Counted from the stretch's first letter, positions 43,441 through 55,016 are shown. The stretch is 64,000 nucleotides of DNA from Acephala macrosclerotiorum (GCA_014904845.1 MU119337.1:82937-146936), one strand, 5' to 3'. Translations and numbers: made by a program. The notes: generated from the letters alone by a model not told the origin.

Positions 43441-43824
43441 CTATACTTCAAATGCCGCATTTTGATTGCAAGGAAAGTCGTTATCAAGATTAGTAAAGTA
43501 GTCGAACGAAATGTGCACTAGCTTTTCGCGGATGTTGTGGGGAGGATATGCGATGTGCAGGCTTGGGCTGGAAAGGGCGTTGTTTCTTTGCTGATAGTTG
43601 AGTAAGAGATATTGTGCTGTCATGTATTTTAAAAATGCCAGGCGAGACGCGAAGGCTTCTTCGCTGGTGTTTGGAGATAGGTCGTTGTGCTGCCAAGTAT
43701 TCTCACGAAATCTGGATGGACGCACATTGCTCAAAGTAAGCATCAGGCATTCTGCTGTCAAGTACCAAGGATCATCTGCTTTGAGCTTAAGTTTGAGCAC
43801 ATGGTTCAACACCAGATGGGTCAT
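43441..43824 (-). CDS. Uncertain hypothetical protein
   Basis: A 127-codon minus-strand frame has a balanced, helical-looking composition (EEAFASRLAFLKYMTAQYLLLNYQ) and no low complexity. It has no family signature and no obvious promoter context. It lies downstream of the aldo-keto reductase on the same strand. It could be a remnant or a small orphan gene. Confidence 0.3.
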   Translation of the reverse strand: MTHLVLNHVLKLKLKADDPWYLTAECLMLTLSNVRPSRFRENTWQHNDLSPNTSEEAFASRLAFLKYMTAQYLLLNYQQRNNALSSPSLHIAYPPHNIREKLVHISFDYFTNLDNDFPCNQNAAFEV

Positions 43825-43956
43825 GAAATAGTTTTTCGAAGCTCGAGTCTCCCTGGATGCTTTTGGTGTTTCTCATTGTCCGAAACTTGCAGCTATGGAC
43901 CTCACCCCCAAAATCTCCGATCCCGTCAACCTATACCCCAACCCCTCCAAAGTTCT

Positions 43957-45186
43957 CTACTGATGACCAACAATGGCCTTCGGCACATACGGCTCCTCAA
44001 GATACTTCTCCTCTTCTTCCGTTAACGTCTTCCCCTTCGCCGCAAGAGCCTCTTCCATTCTCTCCGCACTACTAAATCCAATAATCGGACTCGCAACCCT
44101 CTTATTCTCCCACGCCAACGCAACCTGGGTCTGCGTCCATCCCTTCTTCTTCGCCAACTCCTCCACTCTCTCCACAATCTTTGTATCTGCCTCCGTGAGA
44201 CCAGGCGCAGTCTTGGATCGTTCAGTCGTGCCGTGAGCACCGGCTGGGCGTGCAAGTTTTCCGCCAGCTAGAGGAGCCCAAGGTATAAGTCCCACGCCCG
44301 TAGAATTGCAGAAACGATTCATCTCCCTCTCTTCTTCTCTGTACAGCAGATTGTAATGGTTCTGCATAGACACGAACTTCGTCCATCCATTCTTCTCTGC
44401 CACAAATTGCATCTGTGCGAATTGTGTAGCCCACATGCTGCTTGCTCCAATATAGCGTACTTTACCTGACTTAACGAGGTCGTGCAGTGCTTCCATTGTC
44501 TCTTCGATGGGAGTGTTGGCATCGAAACGGTGGATTTGGAGGAGGTCGATGTATGGGGTGTCGAGACGCTTTAGGGAAGCTTCTACAGCGTTGAAGAGGG
44601 CTTGGCGGGAGAGTCCTGTCTGCCATCAGCGCCCATCTTTAATTCCCCCAGAAATTTGTCCGCCAGCCAGACTGTAGAGGAAGGAAGAGCATACCACTCT
44701 GATTAACATAATCCTTACTCGCTCTAATCTCCTTCGGAAAGAAAACACTCCTCACGTCTGGCGTCTCTCCCACAGCCCCATATGCCTTCGTCAACAGAAC
44801 CAACTTATGTCTTGGGATATTCAGCTTCTTGAGTGCGCGCCCGATGATAGCTTCTGATTCGCCGTTTGAGTAGACGTTTGCTGTGTCCCAGGTGTTGAGG
44901 CCAGCGTCCCAGGCTGCTTTGAGGAGAGGGAGAGCCTGTGAAGTGCGGGGTTAGCCTGAGTTCCGCGAAGGCCGGGGGAGGTGACTGTTGGAAACTTGGG
45001 GAACCAGGATGGGAAAGGTACCTTCTCTTCGTCAATGACCCAGCTTACCCAATCTACCTGTCCGAAACTCATGGCTCCGAGGATAGGGACTGAGACGCGG
45101 AGGCCACTCCTGCCTAGATTGACATATTCGACTTTCGTGCCTTCGAGGGACTTCTTCAAGCTGATTGGGATCTCTGTGGTCGACAT
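43957..45186 (-). CDS. Aldo-keto reductase
   Basis: My gene model is complement(join(43957..44615, 44695..44935, 45022..45186)), 354 aa; introns of 79 and 86 bp are GT–AG and in frame. The catalytic tetrad of the family is present: Asp and Tyr in [13 protein letters not shown], Lys in LVLLTKAYG, and His in [10 protein letters not shown]. The NADPH-binding region near the C-terminus ([15 protein letters not shown]) is also recognisable. Length and motifs fit the fungal YakC/versiconal-type (AKR) group, which reduces aldehydes and ketones in the cytosol using NADPH. No biosynthetic cluster surrounds it, so a general detoxifying or catabolic role is more likely. The start at 45,186 gives the usual short N-terminus before [14 protein letters not shown]. 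Confidence 0.93.
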
Positions 45187-45471
45187 CTTCGGTGTTTTCC
45201 GCTTGCTTTCGTATCAATTGGTAGGTAATACTTGCTGCTTTCTGCTTGCTGTAGTGAGTGCCGAGCGTTAGTTGATAGCAAAGAAGGTGGTATAGCAATT
45301 GAGGGGATATCGCAGCATTTTGTAGCTACCCCTCTACGGCTTCAAGCGGGGTTATGATTTTATCCCCGCTGTCTGCAGCCATTGGCACATCTGCCGGCAG
45401 CCTTCATGGCGTGTCAGTGCTGTGACATTTGTTTGAGGAGTTCTTGGAACATTTTTCGGACTTAGGATTCG

Positions 45472-45768
45472 TTAGTGTATTACCAATCCTGTTAAATCCT
45501 CTTCTGGATCCGATGGAGAGATCTCCTTCGTTGGCGCTTTGGATAAATTGAATTGGAAGAGGTCCATGTTTGAATAGCGGCAGTTGTAGGGTTGATGTTC
45601 AGCTGAGGCACGAGGAGGAGAAAGTTGATGCAATTCTAGGCTGAAATTGCTCGGATTTTCTGAGACATTCGAGAGCACGTGCTTGAAAATGGATGAATCT
45701 GCATCACCAACTTCGAGAGGAGGAATTGAAAGTCTCCGTGGGGTTGAAGTCTCAATTTCTCTAAGCAA
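45472..45768 (-). CDS. Uncertain 98-codon frame
   Basis: A short minus-strand frame with Ser/Pro/Glu-rich composition, between the aldo-keto reductase and homogentisate dioxygenase genes. No recognisable motif; it may be non-coding 3'/5' flank. Confidence 0.15.
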   Translation of the reverse strand: MLREIETSTPRRLSIPPLEVGDADSSIFKHVLSNVSENPSNFSLELHQLSPPRASAEHQPYNCRYSNMDLFQFNLSKAPTKEISPSDPEEDLTGLVIH

Positions 45769-45920
45769 CGTTCTGTCAGTGTGTTTGCTGTCCTATTTAG
45801 AGATGCTTCCCCTTTGCTGATCGTCCTCACGCGAATCTCTAATTTGAGGTCAAGCTCTCAAATTATTTGATCATTGCAATTCTGTGATCATTTGCTATTC
45901 ATACATCTTCGCCATTCGCC

Positions 45921-47432
45921 TCAAGTGTAATGAGGCAGCTGTCCCTGTTCCATTTCCTCCTTGGCACCCTTCCCATCAACACTCTTCCCAACATCCACCA
46001 CGTTCCTCGCAACTCCATCATCAACCAGATTGGAGACCCTCCTCACACCACCAGGAACCTTGAAGTGCGCCTTTAAAGGCGCCCAGCTTTCTTCATTGTA
46101 ACCCTCTTGGACCTTCTTACAAGTCTTCAATCCCCATTCCGTCACCCCAACCATAAGACAGCTCTCGAACATGAAAGCCATACTGCCTTCTCCCACCTTC
46201 GCAGGCTTAAGTTCTGCATTGCTAGCCTTCTCATGAGTCCCAGCATCCGGCCCATGCGCACTCATAATATTATGCAAACTCGCACCAGCAGGTTGGAACC
46301 CCCCTCCAGTCTTAGCATCATACTCCCCACCAATCAAGCCCATAAATTCCGACATCGTATTACGATGATACCACGGCGGTCTAAACGTATCCTCGCCTAC
46401 CAGCCATCTCGGAGGGAAGATCACAAAATCCGCAATCGCCGTCCCAACATGATCACTCGGCGCCGTCAGTACGGTGAAGATACTTGGGTCCGGATGATCG
46501 AAACTTATACTCCCAATCGTCGAGAATCGTCCGAGGTCGTATTTGTATGGATAATAGAGACCATGCCAAGCTACAACGTCGAAGGGAGTATGTGTTTGAG
46601 AAGCAGCGAAAAGATGGCCGTTGAATTTAGAGAGGATGGTGTAGGTACCTGCGGTGTCTTCTTCGAAATGTGCGACTGGGGCTTGGAAATCGCGGGCGTT
46701 GGCGAGGCAGTTGCTTCCAATTGGTCCCAGTTCTGGGAGTTGGAAATGGCCAGAATACAATTCTAAGATGTACCCGCGGACTGGACCTTCTGGAAGCTCG
46801 ACGCGGTATCGTACACCACGGGGGATGACGCAGATTTCATTAGGCCGAACAAGGATCTTTCCGAGCTCGGTTTGGATGTCGAGGACTCCGTGTTGGAGGA
46901 CGATGAGGAAATCTCCGTCTGCGGAGTAGAAGGCTTGGCTTTTGTCCATTGACTTTCCTGCTGCGAATATGAAGATCCCAATCCCGCTCTTCATTGTTGG
47001 ATCTCCTGCTCCAGCAACAAGTTTCAAACTATGTACCCAATCCACGCTCTCGTCCAAATCAAACGGATCCCATCGCAGCTGGTTTGGGATTTGGTGAAGC
47101 TTGTTTCCTTCGGGATTCGTGTTGTAGGTGGATGCTTCGCGGGCATTGAATGGGGAATGTGCGGCGGAGGGAAGGATCTTGTAGAGCCATGTTTGTTGAT
47201 TTTCGTTTCTAGGGGCCGTGAATGCTGTTCCTGACAGCTTCTCGGTGTAGAGGCCATATGGAGGTTTCTGAGGGGAGTTGGCGCCTGTTGGGAGGGCACC
47301 TGTAATGGCTTCTGATCTGCAGATGTGTTAGAAGAGATTCGGGGTGTTGGAAGAAAAAATATACTCGTGGTAGGAGCCGAAGCCATTCTGATACTTGTAT
47401 TTCTCAGGAGTGCTGAATTTGGTGACAGGCAT
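45921..47432 (-). CDS. hmgA: Homogentisate 1,2-dioxygenase
   Basis: My gene model is complement(join(45921..47316, 47365..47432)), 487 aa, with one 48-bp GT–AG intron splitting the HE codon pair in [13 protein letters not shown]. The protein follows the family from end to end: [22 protein letters not shown]-like block, NPNQLRWDP, then [23 protein letters not shown]. Iron ligands are visible as His in [11 protein letters not shown], Glu in the same block, and His in NIMSAHGPD. It opens the ring of homogentisate to maleylacetoacetate in tyrosine/phenylalanine breakdown; in ascomycetes loss leads to pyomelanin-type pigment. The usual partners (fumarylacetoacetase, maleylacetoacetate isomerase) are not in this window. 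The C-terminus is some 40 residues longer than the roughly 445 aa typical of the family, ending in a Gly/Val/Asp-rich tail. Confidence 0.95.
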
Positions 47433-49340
47433 TGTTCCTCGCTGTAATCGTTGACAAAAATGATGTGAAGTTTGAAATTAGATTGAGAAATCAAAAGGAC
47501 GAAGATTATTATAAAGCAGTCTGGAAATTATGTTCCGACCATTAAAGAAATCAGCATCAATGGTGTCTGCTGTTGATGCACGGCGGCAACCCGCAAATGC
47601 TGGAATGTGAGAGCTACCCCGCGCTCCTACATAAGCTCCCCCAGCATATTTTTTGAGGAGCGGAACTAATGCCGGAGCGTTTCCGCTAGGAGTGAAATTA
47701 AAAATGCGTTGATAGGTTAAAACCTTATACAGGCAGACTGTGTCTAATACCACACCCACATTACTCCAGCCACGAGAGTGAAATTTGTTCGCGAACGACA
47801 TCGTCGAAGCATGACAGCGTATGATATCAAAGCAGACACCACTTGTGACTATTGTTTCCGAACCCAATATGCGTTTGCTTGCATTTTGCGTTGAGATTGT
47901 CTCGAGTTGCTAGAGCTCAGTTTTCACTTGGAAGCTAACCTCCAGCAGACCTTGTTCGTTGCCTCGATCTCGACCACCCAAAAGCCTGCAATCTTCCCAG
48001 TCTTTCCCGAGAAACTTGAGAACATCGCTTGAGGCTCGCATCATTCGTTACTTTGGCATTCCAACTGAAGGCGTTGATACGCGGGTCCATACCGAAGTGT
48101 AAAAGGGGCCTTCTCGACTGTCACGTGCAATGCCTCCTTTTGAAAGCTTCATGGAAGCTAGAAGCCCATTGGAAGTCATTGGATTAGCTGAATATGCTTT
48201 GTTACAATCCTGTTCTGGATGCTCATCTCGAGTCCATCTCATTGCTTCGAAAGCCACCAATTGTTGGGGCACTGGTGAAGTAGTTCTTCCCTTACTTTAA
48301 CCCAACATTAATAACCTTTTACTTGAGAAGTGGAACACGAGAATGCCTCAGAATTCCAGGAGCCATGCTATGAAAGATACAATTAGCTCTTGGGCTTATG
48401 TCTGTTATCAATGATCCTTATCTTGACTGCTTAGTCGTCGAGCGAGGATGTGCTTGGCCAATCAGCCGTAGTCGCAGCATGCAAAAAAGAATTTGCTGAA
48501 AACATCTCCACGTCAAAACAATAATAAGCCTCTTCCGACATCTTCTTTAGTTGAAAAGTGCGCGTCACCTCCTCTCACCCATGCTTTTGTCTCGATGACA
48601 TGCAGAAAGAATTGCTGCTCGATGCTGCTTCTGCTTGGCCACTTGACTTGCCGCATTCCCAACACGGCGTCCTTACCTGTGCTTCAAATCCCTCCGGGCC
48701 CCCCCCAGATGCTTGTTCTTCGAAACCGAAACGCTGATCGCATCGACGGTGCGTCGTTCCTTCCTTACATGACTCCCGTAATCGGAGTCAACATCCTGGG
48801 TGGTGCGATCAAGCATGAACCGACAGTTCGTACCAGAAACGACTCCACTTTCTCCAACAACTTGCTAGAAGTTTTCGTGGACTGTTTTGGAGGTGCCTTG
48901 GCGTGTCTCAATGCATCTTTATGGCCTATAATCACTGGTCTCTTCTGGGTCTTTAGGAACACGCCCATTAGCTGCTCAGCAACACACTTTAGGCATTTCT
49001 CTTAATCTCAGTGTCTCGACGGATCCTCGCATACCACCACACTCAAACATTCTCTTGGCGATTTTTATATGGTAGAAGTATCAAGATGAGACAGTGAGAG
49101 GCACAAAAAGCCACAGATAGAAACGCAAGAGCTGGAAAAAGGATACGAAAATGAAAGGAGGCCCGTTGGACGTGTTTCCTTCCGTTCGGGTCAGTTTCCT
49201 GTTTCTCTCCGTTCTTCCATCTCCTTTGTATGTGCTAACAAATCAAATAGAACTCCATGCTTTGGCAACAAAACACTCCTCGTTTCTCAAACTGGCCAAA
49301 AAAACTTCCTTCTCTAGTCATGTACTCCAGAATACACAAC
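47433..49340. other. Long intergenic region without a supported gene
   Basis: Several frames of 70–170 codons exist (for example 48,493–49,005 plus), but they are Cys/Ser/Pro-rich and lack protein-like periodicity. They overlap frames on the other strand and have no recognisable motif. I do not call a gene here. Confidence 0.5.
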
Positions 49341-49719
49341 AAACATAGTCTCGATGATTCAAAGCCTACTTTCGCTACTAAGGACATTTAGAAGTACACC
49401 AAGATTGCTTCTATGTCAAATGTGGAATACCCGCCGTCGAGGATACAAAAATGCAAGGTTGAGAGTACGGGGAGTCGTCAACGATATGCGGCCGGAGGAG
49501 AGGGAGAGGAGGGGGTTCCAACTACCTCCAAATCAAATGCCAGGTGTTGCATTAAGAGGCATCGCAATAAATAAGGGAACGCGATGCATATCAAAATCAA
49601 CTAGATCGACTATCTGGATGATCAAAAATCGTACAAATACTTCCAAAATCGCGACCGCCAACTCGAAAAAGCCCGCCAGGTGATGGTGGATCAGCAACAC
49701 CGGTTACAAACATCTCTCA

Positions 49720-50110
49720 TCAAGGCTCTCCATTCGATAATCCCCAGTGTCGTCCATCCTCCCAACAAATCTGACGACGTATGACAGGACATATCCGGCT
49801 CTGAAACTCCTTGGGATGAAGTGCCCACCTAGACCCAAGCCCTACCTCCCGGAATTCTCCTGGGGTCCTCTTTTGGACCGCCGTAATGATTAATAGGGAT
49901 AGTCGGGGCATCAAACTCCCACCACCACCTTCCTCTGAACTACCTGACTTGTCGCTCGCGTTTCAAGCAGAATCTTGCAGCTTTCGTACTGAAAGCTTCT
50001 TCTGAGGGCATATCTCTCAGCCTCTGGAACAGCTCCTCACGGGCCTTGGCTTGATCTAGGTTTGTGATGGGTGTCTTCGTAGGTTCCAGAGTAGCAGGGC
50101 TGTCCCGAAC
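49720..50110 (-). pseudogene. Relic coding fragment, unknown family
   Basis: On the minus strand, TNLDQAKAREELFQRLRDMPSEEAF runs on into a second piece, WWWEFDAPTIPINHYGGPKE, then REFREVGLGSRWALHPKEFQ, separated by a stop. The wording is protein-like but I cannot place it. It continues the string of minus-strand relics seen through 54,900. Confidence 0.35.
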
Positions 50111-50165
50111 ACAAGCTCCATTTTAAAGTGCGCACTTGTGCGCCGTCCCGCGAAAGGGAAGCCGG

Positions 50166-51571
50166 TTAATATTCCGGTACGTAGATGTGGATTACCCTCG
50201 GCAACGTAACTAAACGCAGAGACGATGGCGGGGGCTCTGGGAAGAGTTCTTGTTTGGCACGAGCAAGATCAGAAAGCTTGATGCCATTAGCAGTCAAAGC
50301 TTCTTTCGGCTTCTCCTCGGTCTTGTCGAATTGCACAAATATCAACACCTTTTTGCTAGGATCAAAGCTGTTGATGAGCTTCCCCACTTCGTCGAGCTTC
50401 GAGTCCATTTGGGATTGCCCACCGACGCTCCACGAATTCTCTGGTAGTCTTTTTTCAAAGTACCGAAGCCTTTGACAGCGCAGAGCTGATTCCCGGAGCT
50501 TTTTGCAAGCCTTGCATTGGCACGCTCCGACCCTTATGCACGAAGTCAGCCATTTGCTGTGGAATTTGGACAGTGGAAAAGGAACAGAACGGATATGGCT
50601 TACTTCCTCACTCTCCCTGCTGCGGAAAATGAATGGCAGGAAAGCAGGCTTGCGACTCTTGCAATCATCAGTAACAAGTCGCCAGGAAAATTGGATCTCG
50701 GAGCATTGTCGTCCGAGGGACTTCGACATATGCTTCATGACACGTGCGTGCTCAAATCGTTAATTGCTTGAGCGAAGGAGAAAAGCGTGGCCGGACGACC
50801 ACTAGAGATCGAAATGCTCACCTCTCCAAAGGAGAGGCTTAGAAAACTCCGGAGACTATGTGCTTGTACAACAGGAGCAACCGTTGAACGAACTAGCCTT
50901 GAGCATGGATGACGCTTGGGCGTAGTACCCATACCGTCCCACCCAAGTATCGTAGCTCTCTGGCTGGCCGTGAAATTTGTTGAGCATATTTGAGACTGGT
51001 GGAGGATGAAGAGCTATGCTATATTGTCTGAGGGACTAATGCTCATCTTCATGCTCGTGATGCACTCGAAGGGCTGATGCCTCGCTCGCCATGGCTCTCT
51101 TTCAGGGTGTTGTGCTGAACATGGACCGCATTAGCCTCAAGCTGCTGGTTAGCAAGCTGGTACTGCGGACTTTGGGATGGCCAGAAAGTGGTGTTGACGC
51201 AATGTGATTTCTGCCCAGTGCTCTGGATTTGCTGCGATTAGGCCCTGGAGTCACAGTGGTCTTGCCGAATCCGACTCCTTGAGCAAGGACTCCACCAGCG
51301 GAAATGTTGATGTGGGAAACGACCTGGTCCCTTCTGCTTCTTCTTGGCAGCTGAGTCTTCGAAAGAAAATTTGGATTCCAAGAAGAAATTCAAGCCCAAG
51401 TGGCTTCTCACCAGCCTCTCGAATTTCCTCGAGGCACGCCTTCATACTCAGAATCTCGCTTTGGGTCCTCGTGAGGCTCGAGTTTGCCCACTTGCATGTC
51501 AGAAAACTTTTTGCAAGTGTGCAAGAGTCGGTGGTGTTGACCAACGCCAACCATCTTCTTGAGCATCTCAC
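50166..51571 (-). pseudogene. Relic of an SNF2-type helicase
   Basis: At 51,252–51,293 the minus strand reads GVLAQGVGFGKTTV, a slightly altered helicase motif I (GG-L-ADEVGFGKT) of SNF2-family ATPases. Downstream, in the 190-codon frame ending at 50,166, comes DSKLDEVGKLINSFDPSKKVLIFVQFD and KEALTANGIK, typical of the start of the helicase C-terminal lobe. Between them frames are interrupted, and motifs II–IV are not recognisable. The relic is not RIP-mutated; it has decayed by indels and stops. Confidence 0.6.
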
Positions 51572-51612
51572 ACGCGGACAAGCACATAGCCGAAGCTACG
51601 TGCCTCTTCGAA

Positions 51613-51950
51613 TCATCTACCACCGCCGGAGCTACGCTCCTTAGCCTTGTCAACACGAATAGTGCGACCGTGCAATGTCGCCACTGGGGACTGAGGACCG
51701 CGCTTCGGCTAGGATGCTGGCGTAATGGTTGTAAGCGACCCGTCTTGATGGCGGCCTCAGCCACTTGTTCACTAGTGAATCGAACGAAACCGAAACCGAA
51801 GCCACGGCTACGATCAGTATCGCGATCCTTAATGACGACCTAGAGGGCAGATGGTTAGTATCAAGCCTATTGGTGCGGGCAGTAAGGAGGTACTTGCAGC
51901 TTTCTCGACTTGGCCGAACTTCTCGAACTTATCTCCGAGAGCCTTCTCGT
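51613..51950 (-). pseudogene. Relic of a glycine-rich RRM RNA-binding protein
   Basis: The minus strand encodes DEKALGDKFEKFGQVEKA, then, after a probable GC–AG intron (51,840–51,897, donor GCAAGT), VVIKDRDTDRSRGFGFGFVRF with the RNP1 motif carrying an extra FG. After a scrambled stretch, RTIRVDKAKERSSGGGR appears in another frame before TGA at 51,613. This is the unmistakable layout of small fungal/plant-type RRM proteins (RRM plus Gly-rich tail). The first exon with RNP2 (KLFVGGL) is missing, so the copy is dead; such proteins normally bind RNA in the nucleus and cytoplasm. Confidence 0.75.
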
Positions 51951-52199
51951 CTGCAGAAACTCAACTCAAAACGGCAGCAGAGAATCCGAAAGTAAACTCA
52001 TTCTATACGCTCGCTCAATGAAAGCGGTCTTTGCTGGGTTAATATCAGCAGCGAATGCTGGGACTGAAGCGGGGGGGGAGCAGTCTTCATCGTTCTACTG
52101 GGACATTGTTGGGAGGATTCATGAAAATTTAGAGCGCTGCCACTTACTACGCTGGGCCGTTCTAGAGTGAGGCCAACCACTCATCCTCTAAGAACATCG

Positions 52200-52640
52200 T
52201 GGCAAAGACAAGAGTCCCTAGAGCAGCTGAACATTCTCCTGCTCTGAGGGGTAGACATAGCTCAGACATCCATCTTTAGTGGAGGACCACCCAAAGAGGT
52301 GTAGGAATCGAAAGGTGGTAGAGTGTAGTCGTTGCTGGAGAACGAATATTGCCCACGTTTCCACTTCCAAAGCTAGTGTCTCCAGATTCACCTCCGACAC
52401 CAACTGTCCCCAAGCCTCGAAAGACATGGAAAGAGATATCGTAGGTATATCTTTACTGGATTACGCCCAAGGCCGCGTGAAGGCCGCCTTCCACCAGTTT
52501 TATGCTTGTAGTCCCAACTATGCTTTTTAGAAGCATAGATAAGCTCACCATGGTCACTGAGAACATGTATATCCTGGGGTCCGGAGCCTTTCTTATTCGC
52601 GGCCTCCAATTGAGAGTGCCGTTCTCCAAGTTCAACGGAA
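52200..52640 (-). pseudogene. Relic coding fragment, unknown family
   Basis: Overlapping minus-strand frames share protein-like pieces: ENGTLNWRPRIRKAPDPRIY, SDHGELIYASKKHSWDYKH and GCLSYVYPSEQENVQLL. The frame has to change at least once (near 52,560) to connect them. I do not recognise the family. Confidence 0.35.
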
Positions 52641-52835
52641 GCTCCTCGCGGATGGTAGGTCTAAAGACCTTGGATGGTGTCTGCCTCTAGAATTTGGCGT
52701 GCACGCCGTGAAGTATCGCCGGAGTGTCTTCGCACAGCACCTATTTCGACATCCGTCGGTGCTAAGATTTCCCTTGCTGGATACCTCGGAAAGTACGCTT
52801 GGATACCTTAGCTGAGGAGTGCTGTCTCTTTAAGT

Positions 52836-53363
52836 GTGACGATGAAGAACTATCGCTGCAAATTGCGCGTCAGATCGCAGAAGTGGGTTTCTGATGCCTT
52901 CTGGGACAGCTTTTGGAATCGCCTACAGGAGATCAAGTACAAAATCAGGGTATTCGGATTCGAGAATGAACGAGGAGACAATTCCGATACCCATGCCAAC
53001 TTTAATTGGCTATTGAGCTTTTCCGAAGTCTTTCCGTGGATATTTGACTGTTACATACCGTCCGTTTCTGTCTTATCAACTTTCGATTGTAGAGTAGGGG
53101 CATCCAATGGTTATGGCGGTCGAAACCTTCGGATTCGCAGACGAATCTTTCCCCTGGAGCATCCCTTCAAGCCAAAAGCCCATTTCTCCATGCTCTCGCA
53201 CGGCTCCGTTGCATTGGCTTTGATAGGTGCTGCGTTGGGCTTTTCATGGATGGAAGGGAAATTGCCGAAATGGGAAACAATGGTTTCCCCTAGTTCCACC
53301 TCTCCTTCCACCTCTCCTTCCTATGAAATCCTAACCTCGAGTCTAGGATGCGGAATTGAATAG
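52836..53363 (+). CDS. Uncertain 175-codon frame
   Basis: An ATG-to-TAG frame on the plus strand within a region otherwise containing minus-strand relics. It is Trp/Phe/Arg-rich at first and Ser/Thr-rich at the end. No motif is recognised, and it may be the shadow of a decayed minus-strand gene. Confidence 0.2.
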   Translation: MTMKNYRCKLRVRSQKWVSDAFWDSFWNRLQEIKYKIRVFGFENERGDNSDTHANFNWLLSFSEVFPWIFDCYIPSVSVLSTFDCRVGASNGYGGRNLRIRRRIFPLEHPFKPKAHFSMLSHGSVALALIGAALGFSWMEGKLPKWETMVSPSSTSPSTSPSYEILTSSLGCGIE

Positions 53364-53402
53364 TCCTTGCTTTCCACCGGCTTAGAAGCCTCCATCTGTC
53401 TC

Positions 53403-54240
53403 CTACTTCACTTTATGGGCAATGACTTGGAGACCACGAGAAGCAAGACTGGGGGTGTGAACTTCGTTGAACAGGATCTCTCGGGCAATTGGTGCTAGGT
53501 CTGTTGATTGGATACCGTCAATCACATCATTCAGGCTGTCCTGGAACTCGAGGCGAGTTCCTGTGGCCGAGAAAGCTATTTTTGGGGTCAGGGTCAGGAG
53601 CCAGGTCACGGTGCGCAATGAATCGCTCTCTCAGAGGACAGCCTTGAGCAGCTTGCATCGTTTGTTGTTGGCTTGAAGATGTCGAGTGCGTCATTCAGCA
53701 CACGGATTCGAGTGCTACTCGATTCGCCATCTAGCCCATCCACTCGACGCCAGCGCCAAAATGTAAAGGACAGACGACTCCTCGAAATACTGTCCTCGTC
53801 CATGATGCCTACTCTTCCAGCCATTACAAACATTGATTTCATTTTGCTGCGCTATGGCTTCGATGGATGTAAAGGATAGCTGCTTTCCTAGTTGGCGGAT
53901 GATGGGGCTTGCTCGACTCGTTCGTGGAATTCAATTCGACCAAGAGGAAGGTTTCTTCCAGGCTTGTCTGTGGCATCGCAGTCAGCTCCAGCTTCCTTCA
54001 CCAACTCCAAAGTACTCACCGGGTATCCCTCGTTGCGCACCCCAAGCGCCATCAAATCTGCACCTTCGATAACCCCTCGCTTCCGCCTAACCTTCTAGCA
54101 GATGTTCGTCGACGTTCGGCTCTCGTAGGGATCGATTGGTAGGCATCGAGAAGCTTTTGATGGTGGAAAATCCTTCTTGTACCTCTGTCAGTGCATGAGA
54201 GGGTCGAACAACCTTTGATTCGAAGTGTCAGCCTCAACTC
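53403..54240 (-). pseudogene. Relic of an unknown protein-coding gene
   Basis: The minus strand carries GVRNEGYPVSTLELVKEAGAD, then PLGRIEFHERVEQAPS. Next, in another frame, come IRQLGKQLSFTSIEAIAQQN and finally TVTWLLTLTPKIAFSATGTRLEFQDSLNDVIDGIQSTDLAPIA and a stop at 53,403. These fit one protein broken by two or more frameshifts. Family not recognised. Confidence 0.45.
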
Positions 54241-54699
54241 AACCCAGCTTCATCTGCCGTTGTTCTGAAGTACCGACTTGTCCGTTTCACAAATTCACGT
54301 TGCACGCCGGAGCGGCTAAGTTTGATGGCTCTACATTAGGTCTATCCACTCTACAGCAATTGTATAAAGCAAGCACATCCCGTTCATGGATGCTCTGGAT
54401 GGTCCCTGTCCTAAGCTCGTTCATCAACTGAGTAGCAACCTTATTGAGCGTTGCATCGCTGGGTTGAGCGACCGCTCAGAAGCTCGTCTCCAGCACAACT
54501 ATGTTGTGGTTGTTGTCGTGGCATTCTGTCACGCAATCAGTACCCCTACACTATTCCGTGGACAGGGGCTATAGCGGGAAATAACTTACTACATAATGGT
54601 CGAACACCTTGAAGTCAGAATCTATGCCAGAACGCGGCGATTTTCTCCAACACGTTATAGTCGGATACGCATAGGCTTTAGCCTCTGTCGCTGAGAATT

Positions 54700-54893
54700 T
54701 GTCATTTTGACGACGGTCTTTGCGACATGTGCTTTCTTGGCGGCAGTGACAGGTGTCTTCCGGGCGGCAGCAGGCTTCCCCTTCTTGTTTGCCTCCGCCG
54801 TGTTATTCTTGTTATTATCAGAAGCACTCGGAGTGTCGTCGTCTGGGGCGGCAGCTTGTTGGGCTTCTTGTTGGGTTATTGGAGCCTAGACAA
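54700..54893 (-). pseudogene. Relic of a Lys/Ala-rich N-terminal domain
   Basis: Following a probable acceptor (TCTAG at about 54,894), the minus strand reads APITQQEAQQAAAPDDDTPS and then NKKGKPAAARKTPVTAAKKAHVAKTVVKM, a Lys/Ala-rich disordered region as in histone-H1-like or chromatin proteins. It then stops. It may be the N-terminal exon of the relic that follows it on the same strand. Confidence 0.4.
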
Positions 54894-55016
54894 ATAATTA
54901 CATTAGCATGAAATTTAATTTTGCATAGTGACCGGTTGAGCCGATTTACAGGTGTAGTGAAGGCTTTGGTATTGATCAGATCACCGAGATTGAAGCAGGG
55001 CCGGCGATGATAAGCT

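Noticed and set aside
24119..47432. Secondary-metabolite cluster (MFS, oxidoreductases, AKR, monooxygenase)
   Set aside because: No polyketide synthase, peptide synthetase, terpene cyclase or cluster transcription factor is present. The enzymes fit catabolism or detoxification equally well.
47478..47867. 129-codon minus frame upstream of homogentisate dioxygenase
   Set aside because: It occupies the promoter region of that gene and shows no motif; probably chance.
48493..49005. 170-codon plus-strand frame
   Set aside because: Cys/Ser/Pro-rich without protein-like periodicity, overlapped by a competing minus-strand frame, and no homology cue.
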